This document shows, one piece after another, positions 1 through 7,586 of a stretch of DNA of 11,052 nt; the stretch's first letter is position 1; each line of letters opens with the position of its first letter. The notes beneath the pieces are model-generated. The model worked only from the letters and a program-made list of their open reading frames with translations, was not told the DNA's origin and did no database searches. The stretch lies in contig WFPH01000047.1 of assembly GCA_015487645.1 (NCBI GenBank), positions 1 to 11,052 on the forward strand, written 5' to 3'. The stretch comes from Thermosulfurimonas sp. (lineage in GTDB: Bacteria > Desulfobacterota > Thermodesulfobacteria > Thermodesulfobacteriales > Thermodesulfobacteriaceae). Position numbers and translations under genes: made by a program.

Positions 1-309
1 CTCCGGAGAGCACACCGCCTGGTCAAAGAGGCCCGGGAGAGAGCTCGGCCTTACCTTTCGCCCGGCCGTCCCATTCGGGAAGCCGACCGGGCCGTACGAA
101 AATTCTTCCAGGAAAAAGGCGTGCTCCCCCACTATCTGCATGCCCTGGGGCACGGCGTAGGGCTTGAGGTTCACGAGGCCCCGGCCGTTTCTTATCGCAG
201 TCGCCGGAAATTTCGCTCTGGACAGGTTGTTACCCTAGAACCCGGACTCTATTTTCCGGAACTCGGAGGGGTACGCGAAGAGGAGATGGTCTATCTCACG
301 AGCCCCTGA
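1..309 (+). CDS. M24 family metallopeptidase, probable Xaa-Pro aminopeptidase (3' end only)
   Basis: This is the last 102 codons of a gene whose 5' part lies left of the window; the frame is open from base 1 to the TGA at 307-309. The pita-bread fold signatures of M24 peptidases are visible: HALGHGVGLEVHEAP (codons 47-61) contains a metal-ligand His and a catalytic-site His. EPGLYFPELGG (codons 81-91) carries the first ligand Glu, and GVREEE (91-96) stands where the family has GVRIED, keeping the last ligand Glu. Known family role: a two-metal (Mn/Co/Fe) cytoplasmic exopeptidase, removing N-terminal residues before proline (PepP/PepQ type) or initiator Met (Map type). The spacing and the GLEVHEAP form favour PepP/PepQ over Map. 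The GTG at 121 is internal to the fold and not a real start. The 3' end overlaps the convergent HDOD gene by 14 bp. Confidence 0.88.
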   Translation, partial: LRRAHRLVKEARERARPYLSPGRPIREADRAVRKFFQEKGVLPHYLHALGHGVGLEVHEAPAVSYRSRRKFRSGQVVTLEPGLYFPELGGVREEEMVYLTSP

Positions 310-1219
310 GGGCTTCCACTACCTGCAGAGGAGGACGGATCTCCAGCCCCAGGCAGGTCGCAATCTCCTCAAAGTTCTCCAGCACGCTCTCGGCCAAAGC
401 CGTTACCGTCTCCAGAGAAAGCCCCAGAAGAGGCGCCTCCTCGCGAATTTCCTTGAGATGCCCGGGATTGGTTATCGAAGGGAGCTTGGAGGCCAGGGCC
501 ACCGCGGAAATGGGACTCTCAAGGAAACCCAGCTCCGCGATCTCGGAAAGCGATCGAGGATGAAGTCCCACGCAACAGACCAAGACATCCGGAAGCTTCC
601 AGTTCCGGAGGACCCAGGCTCCGGCCTGGGCATGATCCCAGGACAGGATCTCCCTCTCGATCTCGTGCAGAGGACGATTCCGATGGGCCTGCCAGGTCTC
701 ATAGACCTTGCGGTAAGCCTCGTACCAGTCCGTGAGAAGGACCGGCAAAGCCACATCCTCCAGCAGGGCCCCGGCAAAAGCCTCCTCGGGCTCAAAACCC
801 TTCTTCCGGGCCACCTCCCGGGCAAAGAGCGCCCGGAAAAGAGAATCCTCCCAGAAGATCCCCAGGTCAAACCCTTCGATCTCCGGGTCTTTCAGAGTGC
901 GAACCACCCCGTAGGAGAGGACTAGGGTCTCAATCTCTTTGAGCCCCAGAAGCGTGGTGGCTTCCCGAATCTTGCTGATCTTTCTCGACAACCCAAAATA
1001 AGCGGAATTGACAAGTTTGAGAACCTGGGTGGCGAGAGCCGGATCCTTCTCAATAAGAGGAGCCAGATCCGCCGGGGTGGTCTCAGGCTGTGCAATCCGA
1101 TCCAGAATCTGAAGTACGATCTGAGGCAACGGCGGAGGAGAAAAATCCTTGAAAATACGCTCAAAGTCCCCGGTAAGAAGGGTCGCGTACTGGGAAATCT
1201 TCTTAAATATCTTAAGCAA
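296..1219 (-). CDS. HDOD domain-containing signalling protein
   Basis: The 307-residue protein has a leader of about 27 residues, then an HDOD domain over roughly residues 28-235. Typical features are PPPLPQIVLQILD (28-40), LIEKDPALATQVLKLVNSAY (55-74) and LLGLKEIETLVLSYG (90-104), with DHAQAGAWVLRNWKLP (195-210) near the end. HDOD domains resemble HD phosphohydrolases but usually lack the catalytic residues; here the HD-equivalent site reads LLEDVALPVLL (152-162). The domain is therefore expected to bind or scaffold rather than hydrolyse, as in regulators of motility, surface behaviour or two-component output. No receiver, GGDEF or EAL domain is fused; residues 236-307 are helical and unassigned. 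The start is TTG at 1219. No ATG, GTG or TTG lies further upstream before an in-frame TAA, and GAGGGG (1235-1230) sits 10 nt ahead. It is divergent from the HPP gene. The exact role is unknown. Confidence 0.87.
   Translation of the reverse strand: MLKIFKKISQYATLLTGDFERIFKDFSPPPLPQIVLQILDRIAQPETTPADLAPLIEKDPALATQVLKLVNSAYFGLSRKISKIREATTLLGLKEIETLVLSYGVVRTLKDPEIEGFDLGIFWEDSLFRALFAREVARKKGFEPEEAFAGALLEDVALPVLLTDWYEAYRKVYETWQAHRNRPLHEIEREILSWDHAQAGAWVLRNWKLPDVLVCCVGLHPRSLSEIAELGFLESPISAVALASKLPSITNPGHLKEIREEAPLLGLSLETVTALAESVLENFEEIATCLGLEIRPPLQVVEALRGS
301..314. repeat. Small inverted repeat spanning the M24 stop codon
   Basis: AGCCC (301-305), loop CTGA and GGGCT (310-314) form a perfect 5-bp GC-rich stem with the M24 TGA at the loop edge. 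Only TTCC follows on the plus strand, so it does not qualify as a standard intrinsic terminator. On the minus strand it lies in the last codons of the HDOD gene. Confidence 0.3.
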
Positions 1220-1244
1220 GGCCCCTGGTCCCCTCGAAGAAGTT

Positions 1245-1253
1245 TGTTAAGAT
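1245..1253 (+). promoter_or_regulatory. Candidate extended -10 promoter of the HPP gene
   Basis: TG-T-TAAGAT (1245-1253) matches an extended -10, 4 of 6 in the hexamer. It would start RNA near 1260, about 25 nt before the HPP ATG. No convincing -35 is present. It overlaps the opposite-strand extended -10 of the HDOD gene (1251-1259), so both promoters could not be occupied at once. Confidence 0.27.
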
Positions 1254-1259
1254 ATACCA
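1251..1259 (-). promoter_or_regulatory. Candidate extended -10 promoter of the HDOD gene
   Basis: On the minus strand TTGGTATATC (1260-1251) contains an extended -10, TG-G-TATATC. Transcription would begin near 1244, leaving a leader of about 25 nt with GAGGGG at 1235-1230. No good -35 is seen, which extended -10 promoters can tolerate. This is assigned by eye only. Confidence 0.33.
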
Positions 1260-1264
1260 AATCA

Positions 1265-1280
1265 CTGGAGGCTCGTCCAG
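1265..1280 (+). repeat. Short inverted repeat over the HPP ribosome binding site
   Basis: CTGGA (1265-1269), a GGCTCG loop and TCCAG (1276-1280) form a perfect 5-bp stem ending 4 nt before the ATG at 1285. The only Shine-Dalgarno-like motif, GGAGG (1267-1271), lies in the 5' arm and loop. In RNA the hairpin would partly mask the ribosome binding site. The stem is short and may be chance. Confidence 0.35.
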
Positions 1281-1284
1281 AAAA

Positions 1285-1965
1285 ATGTCCGGCTTCCTTT
1301 GGCAGCTGGCCAAGCTCTCTCGCCTGCGCTTTTTCTATCTGGTGAGCCGGGGCGAGGCCCGCCGGATTACCGCTCTCTATGTGCTGGTGGCCAGTTTCGT
1401 GAGTCTCAGCACGTTGGGAGCGGTGGCCTATTTTCTCGACTGGCCTCTCATTTTTCCCGTCCTCGGCCCCACGGCCTTTCTCGTCTTTTACTCTCCGGCC
1501 CGCTCCATGGCCTGGCCCCGCAATTGTATCTTAGGACACCTCTCGGCTTTACTCTGCGGACTCATGGTCTATCTCCTTCTCCTCTGGCTCTTTCCTCAAA
1601 AGCTCGTCGGGGAAGGGTTCAACCTCACGGAAACCATCTTTGCGAGCGGAGCCATGGCCCTTTCCGCCCTGATCATGGTCTTCTTTAACATACTACACCC
1701 CCCGGCCGCCTCTACCGCCATGTTGGCCGCTACGGGCTATTTCGACACTCCCGGCAAGGTCCTCGGCCTGGCTCTGGCCTTGTTCCTGCTTTCTATCGAG
1801 GGAATAATCCTTCACCGCCTGGCGGGCATAATCTACCCCCTGTGGAGGGACAAAGGATTGGCCGAAGAACCTCCCATAAAGACCAAACTCGGAGAAGTGG
1901 GCGAGGCTGCTTCTGACGAGCCCTACGCACGCCTCGCCCACCGGTTGACCACCAGAAGGGATTGA
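1285..1965 (+). CDS. HPP family integral membrane protein
   Basis: The 226-residue polytopic protein carries the family's naming signature, ILHPPAASTAMLAA (136-149). It also has FPVLGPTAFLVFYSP (57-71) and PRNCILGHLSALLCG (78-92), matching the LGPxA and PRN-x3-GH motifs of HPP proteins. Hydrophobic segments lie near 30-52, 55-70, 83-104, 115-136 and 155-185. The N terminus is basic and the C-terminal tail (about 186-226) is soluble and lacks the CBS pair found in some relatives. Members studied in plants and cyanobacteria are linked to nitrite transport, but the bacterial role is mostly untested, so substrate is not assigned. The start is ATG at 1285, with GGAGG at 1267-1271 spaced a rather long 13 nt. 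The stop lies 4 nt from the convergent dnaK stop. Confidence 0.88.
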   Translation: MSGFLWQLAKLSRLRFFYLVSRGEARRITALYVLVASFVSLSTLGAVAYFLDWPLIFPVLGPTAFLVFYSPARSMAWPRNCILGHLSALLCGLMVYLLLLWLFPQKLVGEGFNLTETIFASGAMALSALIMVFFNILHPPAASTAMLAATGYFDTPGKVLGLALALFLLSIEGIILHRLAGIIYPLWRDKGLAEEPPIKTKLGEVGEAASDEPYARLAHRLTTRRD

Positions 1966-1969
1966 GCTT

Positions 1970-3898
<1,929 letters not shown>

Positions 3899-3906
3899 CT
3901 TTGTCT

Positions 3907-3913
3907 ACCTCCT
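3907..3913 (-). promoter_or_regulatory. Strong Shine-Dalgarno of dnaK
   Basis: Read on the minus strand this is AGGAGGT, full complement to the 16S rRNA 3' end, 8 nt before the dnaK ATG. It is the best ribosome binding site in the operon, fitting the need for more DnaK than GrpE or HrcA. Confidence 0.85.
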
Positions 3914-3925
3914 GCCTGAATTGAT

Positions 3926-4543
3926 TTATGCCGGAGGCGCCTCGCCTGACGCCTCTTCTTTTTTCTCTTCCGTAGCCGGACGCTTGGCCACCGCCACCAG
4001 CGCCGGCCGGATCACCCGATCATGGAGTTTGTAGCCTTTCTGATAGACCCTCACCACCGTGCCCTCCGGATGCTCCTCAGTCTCTTCGAGGTGCAGGGCT
4101 TCATGATGGTGAGGGTTGAAGGCCTCACCCAGGGCCACCTCGAACTGGGTGAGACCGAACTTCTCCATGGCCGACATAAGCCCTTTCAGCGTCAGAGCCA
4201 CTCCATCCAGAAGGGCTTTTATATCCTGAGACTTTTCCGCGGCCTCCAGGGCCCGCTCCAGGTTGTCCACCGAAGGGAGCAATTCCCTGAAGACCTGTTC
4301 CAAAGCATATTTGTAAAACTCTTCCTTTTCTCTTTTGAAAGTCTTCTTGAGGTTTTCCACTTCCGCGGCATATCGCAGGGCCCGTTCCTGCCAGAGCTTG
4401 AGCTCCTCCTGGAGCTTTTCCCATTCTTCACGGGCCACCTCGACCTTCTCGGAAGGCTCCCCCTCCGGAGTTTCCGGTGTGGCAGACTCCTGAGTCATTT
4501 CGGATTTTTCCACCTTTTCGTTCTTCTCGCCCACTGGGATCAT
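3926..4543 (-). CDS. grpE: Nucleotide exchange factor GrpE
   Basis: GrpE dimers release ADP from DnaK and so pace the chaperone cycle; in several bacteria the long helix also acts as a thermosensor. The 205-residue protein has an acidic, low-complexity N terminus (1-35). A long coiled-coil helix follows (about 36-100, including LRYAAEVENLKKTFKREKEE at 56-75) and then the C-terminal beta domain. The signatures FNPHHHEAL (142-150) and YQKGYKLHDRVIRPALVAVA (167-186) match the family. The C-terminal tail, EEKKEEASGEAPPA, is acidic and probably disordered. The start is ATG at 4543 with AGAGGT at 4555-4550. An internal ATG at codon 16 also precedes the coiled coil but has no better site. It lies 46 nt after hrcA and 27 nt before dnaK, with no terminator or promoter evident between, so co-transcription is likely. 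Confidence 0.97.
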   Translation of the reverse strand: MIPVGEKNEKVEKSEMTQESATPETPEGEPSEKVEVAREEWEKLQEELKLWQERALRYAAEVENLKKTFKREKEEFYKYALEQVFRELLPSVDNLERALEAAEKSQDIKALLDGVALTLKGLMSAMEKFGLTQFEVALGEAFNPHHHEALHLEETEEHPEGTVVRVYQKGYKLHDRVIRPALVAVAKRPATEEKKEEASGEAPPA

Positions 4544-4589
4544 GATTGGACCTCTTTTCGCTTTATCTTCGGCTAGGAAGAAGTTAAGT

Positions 4590-5615
4590 TCAGGAGGAAA
4601 GCTTGTCCAGTCTCCGGGAAAGTTCCCGGGCGGCGAAGTCCACCAGGGGGATCAGACGGGCGTAGGCCATCCGCATGGGCCCCACGATGGCCACCCCGCC
4701 TATGGGCATCTCTCGGTAAGTGTAGGAGGCCACGATGGCCCCGCACTGTTTGAAAGGACAGGCCGTACCCGGCTCTCCGATGAGAACCTGGGGGGTGCGG
4801 GCTTCCAGACACCGGTCAATAAGCTGGAGAAGGAGGCTCTTTTCTTCGAAGGCCCGGAGGATCTCCTTCAAACGCTCCAGATCCTGAAACTCAGGAAGAT
4901 CAAGCAACCGCCCCAGCCCCTCCACCAAGGGTTCTTCGCCCTCTTCGGAAAGAACCCGCAGGAGTTCCTCCAGGAGCCCCCTTTCGTGTTCGAGCTCCGA
5001 GGAAAGGATCTCCCGAAGCTCCCGCAGGGTAAGCCCCGGGAGACGACGGTTCAGGATCTCGGCCAGGGCCTCGATCTGCTTCACCGGGAAATCCCCGGGG
5101 ACCTGGAAAGCCCGGTGAATGACCATTCCCGAAGCACTAACCGCCACGGCCAGAATCAGTCCCTCGGAAAGAGGGACAAAATCCAGCTTGATTAACTTTT
5201 CAAACTCCAGCTTGGGGGTGGTTACGATTACGGGGAAGCCCGAAAGGTCGGAAAGGATGTTACTGACGGTCTTGAGGAGTAGTTCCCAGTTCTGGTTCAG
5301 GCCCTCTTCCGAGAGACGGGTTTCGATAAAGACTGCCGTCTCCTCCGGCAGGGGTTCGGGTTCAAGGAGATGTTCCACATAGTAACGGAAACCTTCCTCC
5401 GTAGGGATACGGCCGGCCGAGGTGTGAGGCTGGGTGAGAAGACCGAGATCCTCCAGATCCGCCATTACATTGCGAATGGTGGCCGGTGAGAGCGGGGGGC
5501 GAAAACGCTTGGCCACCGTGCGGGAGCCCACCGGCGCCGCGGTCTCAATATATTCCTCCGTCACCAAGGAAAGAACTTTCTCGTGTCGTTCCGAAAGCCC
5601 ATAAGCGGTCTTCAT
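4590..5615 (-). CDS. hrcA: Heat-inducible transcription repressor HrcA
   Basis: HrcA is the dimeric repressor of class I heat-shock genes; it normally binds CIRCE and is kept active by GroEL. The 341-residue protein has an N-terminal winged helix (about 1-78) with the very typical ATIRNVMADLEDLGLL (45-60) and HTSAGRIPTEEGFRYYV (64-80). A GAF-like and dimerisation region (about 90-340) ends in IGGVAIVGPMRMAYARLIPL (305-324). The ATG at 5615 fits the family's N terminus and is the first ATG after an in-frame TAG at 5627-5625. No proper Shine-Dalgarno precedes it: the bases just upstream are only GACGAG. Either the message is leaderless or translation is coupled to a tiny upstream ORF. It is first in hrcA-grpE-dnaK and divergent from htpX. 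No CIRCE is seen upstream. Confidence 0.97.
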   Translation of the reverse strand: MKTAYGLSERHEKVLSLVTEEYIETAAPVGSRTVAKRFRPPLSPATIRNVMADLEDLGLLTQPHTSAGRIPTEEGFRYYVEHLLEPEPLPEETAVFIETRLSEEGLNQNWELLLKTVSNILSDLSGFPVIVTTPKLEFEKLIKLDFVPLSEGLILAVAVSASGMVIHRAFQVPGDFPVKQIEALAEILNRRLPGLTLRELREILSSELEHERGLLEELLRVLSEEGEEPLVEGLGRLLDLPEFQDLERLKEILRAFEEKSLLLQLIDRCLEARTPQVLIGEPGTACPFKQCGAIVASYTYREMPIGGVAIVGPMRMAYARLIPLVDFAARELSRRLDKLSS

Positions 5616-5635
5616 CTCGTCAAACTATGGCTCAC
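5612..5635 (-). other. Candidate 7-codon upstream ORF overlapping the hrcA start
   Basis: GTG at 5635-5633 opens a frame MSHSLTR whose TGA (5614-5612) overlaps the hrcA ATG as ATGA. An AGGGGAGGT (5646-5638) lies just upstream, with AGGGG 6 nt from the GTG. This is the only strong Shine-Dalgarno-like sequence near hrcA, and it would suit a translationally coupled leader peptide. It is incompatible with the leaderless model, because the promoter proposed at 5624-5652 would lie inside it. It may be chance. Confidence 0.3.
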
Positions 5636-5652
5636 CAACCTCCCCTAGTCAA
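5624..5652 (-). promoter_or_regulatory. Candidate sigma70-type promoter of hrcA-grpE-dnaK
   Basis: On the minus strand TTGACT (5652-5647, 5 of 6 to TTGACA), a 17-nt spacer and CATAGT (5629-5624, 4 of 6 to TATAAT) form a well-spaced promoter. The -10 ends 8 nt before the hrcA ATG. RNA would therefore start at or within a few bases of the initiation codon, giving a leaderless message. No CIRCE (TTAGCACTC-N9-GAGTGCTAA) overlaps it. Assigned by eye. Confidence 0.5.
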
Positions 5653-5659
5653 GGACTGG
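5645..5659. repeat. Imperfect palindrome between the divergent -35 boxes
   Basis: CTAGTC-AAG-GACTGG is a 6-3-6 inverted repeat with one mismatch (AGTC at 5647-5650, GACT at 5654-5657). It covers the hrcA -35 and the first bases of the htpX -35, where an operator for both directions would sit. It is unlike CIRCE in sequence and geometry. It is short enough to be chance. Confidence 0.33.
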
Positions 5660-5684
5660 CAGAGAACGGTATTCTTTTTATAAT
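5656..5684 (+). promoter_or_regulatory. Candidate sigma70-type promoter of the htpX operon
   Basis: A perfect TATAAT (5679-5684) lies 17 nt downstream of CTGGCA (5656-5661, 4 of 6 to TTGACA). Transcription would begin near 5691, leaving a leader of about 40 nt with a strong Shine-Dalgarno. The two divergent -35 boxes are separated by only 3 bp (5653-5655), so RNA polymerase bound at one promoter would hinder the other. Confidence 0.6.
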
Positions 5685-5714
5685 TTAACCAAAATCCTAA
5701 CCCGGTAAACGGCC

Positions 5715-5723
5715 GGAGGTGAT
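5715..5723 (+). promoter_or_regulatory. Strong Shine-Dalgarno of htpX
   Basis: GGAGGTGAT is a near-complete complement of the 16S rRNA 3' end; its GGAGG core is 10 nt before the ATG at 5730. It fixes this start over later codons. Confidence 0.8.
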
Positions 5724-5729
5724 CTTCCC

Positions 5730-6602
5730 ATGCTAGGAAACACCCTAAAAACCTTCGTTTTATTGGCCGCCCTTACGGTACTTTTCATCATACTGGGAGA
5801 TCTCATCGGGGGACGCTCAGGAGCCACAGTAGCCCTTTTCATGGCCCTTTTCATGAATTTTTTCGCCTACTGGTTCTCAGACAAGCTGGCGCTGGCCATG
5901 AGCGGGGCTCAGCCGGTGGCCGAACATGAGGATCCCGAGCTCCACGCCCTGGTGGCGGATCTCGCCCGCAAGGCCGGACTCCCCAAGCCCAGGGTCTACA
6001 TAATTCCTTCCGAGACCCCGAACGCCTTTGCCACTGGGCGCAATCCCCAAAACGCCGCGGTGGCGGTCACAGCCGGCATCCGGCGTCTGCTTACCCGTGA
6101 CGAACTCGAGGGGGTTCTGGCCCACGAACTGGCCCACATCAAGAATCGAGACATCCTCATCTCCTCCATCGCGGCCGTGATCGCCGGGGCCATCTCTTAC
6201 CTGGCTTATATGGGACAGTGGGCCCTTTTCTGGGGAGGATTCGGGAATGACGATGACCGGGACGGAAATCCCTTGGCCCTAGTCTTTGCCCTGCTCGCCA
6301 TCATACTGGCCCCCATCGCCGCCTCCCTCATTCAGCTCGCCATAAGCCGCAACCGGGAGTACCTGGCCGATGCCACCGGGGCCCGGATCTGCCGGTGCCC
6401 GCTCTCCCTGGCCCGGGCCCTTGAGAAACTCGAGGCCTGGAACCGGCAGCTCCCCATGCAGGTAAATCCGGCTCAGGCCCAGATGTTCATCGTGAATCCG
6501 CTTTCCGGTGAGACCCTGATGCGGCTCTTTTCCACCCATCCTCCCATCGAGGACCGCATTGCCAAACTCCAAGAAATGGCCCTGAGAGGTGAATACTATT
6601 GA
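5730..6602 (+). CDS. htpX: Membrane M48 zinc metalloprotease HtpX
   Basis: HtpX is an inner-membrane zinc endopeptidase that degrades misfolded membrane proteins, complementing FtsH in heat and envelope stress. The 290-residue protein has two N-terminal membrane segments (about 7-26 and 31-50). The cytoplasmic catalytic domain holds HELAH (H132, E133, H136) and a third zinc ligand E210 in NREYLADATGAR. Two further hydrophobic stretches lie at about 143-165 and 181-203. STHPPIEDRI (268-277) closes the domain as usual. One oddity is CRCP at 221-224, where many HtpX proteins have a Gly-Asn-Pro stretch, placing two cysteines near the active site. The ATG at 5730 is well supported by its ribosome binding site. 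It is first of three tightly packed genes and divergent from hrcA. Its TGA overlaps the next gene's TTG by 4 nt. Confidence 0.95.
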   Translation: MLGNTLKTFVLLAALTVLFIILGDLIGGRSGATVALFMALFMNFFAYWFSDKLALAMSGAQPVAEHEDPELHALVADLARKAGLPKPRVYIIPSETPNAFATGRNPQNAAVAVTAGIRRLLTRDELEGVLAHELAHIKNRDILISSIAAVIAGAISYLAYMGQWALFWGGFGNDDDRDGNPLALVFALLAIILAPIAASLIQLAISRNREYLADATGARICRCPLSLARALEKLEAWNRQLPMQVNPAQAQMFIVNPLSGETLMRLFSTHPPIEDRIAKLQEMALRGEYY

Positions 6603-7585
6603 GGAAACACCTGGCTCTGGCCTTTCTGGCCCTTCTTCTTGCGGCCTGCGCGGTCGAGACCGGGCCTCCGGTGGCCCCGGAGGAGATCTCCCGGGCCCGG
6701 GAAGAAATCTGGTTCGTCAAGCTCAGGGAGTACTTCACCTGCGAGAGGAGGACCGGCACCATCCTGGTGCGTCTCCTCCCCTACACCGAGCCCCGGCAAC
6801 CCCATCCCTGGTTTCTGGTCAAGATCATAGATCTCTCGAAGACCCCGCCGGAAGTGGATCGGGCCCTTTCTCGAATCTTTGGGGAGAGTCTCCCCGAGAG
6901 GGGCTACCTGGTAACCTTCACTCACCCGGAGATCGCCCGCCAGGGACTTTCTCCGGGGTTGGTTATCCGTCGGATAGAGACTCGTAACCTGAGCCCCAAC
7001 CGTCCCGTAAAACTTCTTCTCACGGACGGTCGCCCCCTCTCCATCATCCCTCCGGTAGTACAAACCGAGCCGGTGGACTTCCGCATCGTGGACAGCCCGG
7101 AACCCAACGCCTGGGTTACTCCCGAGAACCGCTTGTATGTGACCACGGCCCTCTGCCGGGTTCTGCCGGACGACAATGAACTGGCGGCCGTAGTGGGCCA
7201 TGAGCTGGCCCACCTCAAGCGGGGGCATATCCGCAAACAAATGGCTCTCCTGAGCCTTCGGGATCTTCTGGGAATCGGGATCTATGCCCTAGGAGGCCAA
7301 ACTGCCAGTGATATCTATCGCCTGGGCACCAATTTCGCCCTTCTCAAGTTCTCCCGCGACCAGGAAAGGGAGGCCGACTTCTATGGTCTTTGGTACATCT
7401 ATCGAGCGGGCTATAACCTGGATCGGGCCGCAAAGGTCTGGGTCCATCTGGCGGCGGTGCTCCCCCCGGGGCCGCCTTCCATCCTCTCCACACATCCCTC
7501 CTCAGCGGAACGCCTGGCTCGCATAAGGAAGATCGTGGCCGCCATTAGAGCTGGCAAGACCTTCGAGGAGCTAAAGGAAGACTGA
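6599..7585 (+). CDS. M48 family peptidase lipoprotein (LoiP/BepA-like catalytic domain)
   Basis: The 328-residue protein begins with a lipoprotein signal peptide (1-16) and lipobox LAAC with C17. Ala at +2 and no Asp predict outer-membrane retention by the Lol rule. The M48 catalytic motif HELAH (H201, E202, H205) and EREADFYG (third ligand E258) are intact, and STHPSSAERL (297-306) ends the domain. Residues 30-165 form a sizeable extra region whose end (GLSPGLVIRRIE and LLLTDGRPLS) loosely resembles a PDZ-like fold; this is inference. Known periplasmic M48 lipoproteins and relatives (LoiP, BepA) clear stalled outer-membrane proteins. The start is TTG at 6599, overlapping the htpX TGA in a TTGA, with AGAGGTGA at 6585-6592. 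That start gives a proper signal peptide. The stop is 1 nt before the msbA GTG. Confidence 0.9.
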   Translation: MRKHLALAFLALLLAACAVETGPPVAPEEISRAREEIWFVKLREYFTCERRTGTILVRLLPYTEPRQPHPWFLVKIIDLSKTPPEVDRALSRIFGESLPERGYLVTFTHPEIARQGLSPGLVIRRIETRNLSPNRPVKLLLTDGRPLSIIPPVVQTEPVDFRIVDSPEPNAWVTPENRLYVTTALCRVLPDDNELAAVVGHELAHLKRGHIRKQMALLSLRDLLGIGIYALGGQTASDIYRLGTNFALLKFSRDQEREADFYGLWYIYRAGYNLDRAAKVWVHLAAVLPPGPPSILSTHPSSAERLARIRKIVAAIRAGKTFEELKED

Positions 7586-7586
7586 A

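Noticed and set aside
121..309. The GTG at 121 as start of a short M24 gene
   Set aside because: The conserved fold and an open frame continue upstream to base 1, so it is an internal codon of a truncated-by-window gene.
301..314. An intrinsic terminator for the M24 gene
   Set aside because: The stem is only 5 bp and is followed by TTCC rather than a T-run, so it is listed only as an inverted repeat.
922..1260. A 112-codon minus-strand frame opening upstream of the HDOD start
   Set aside because: It lies in another frame of the HDOD gene, is Arg/Leu-rich and carries no family signature. The HDOD frame has the full domain.
5671..5690. An A/T-rich stretch as an alternative hrcA -10 (TATAAA on the minus strand)
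   Set aside because: No -35 lies at proper spacing on that strand, and the plus-strand TATAAT of htpX explains the composition better.
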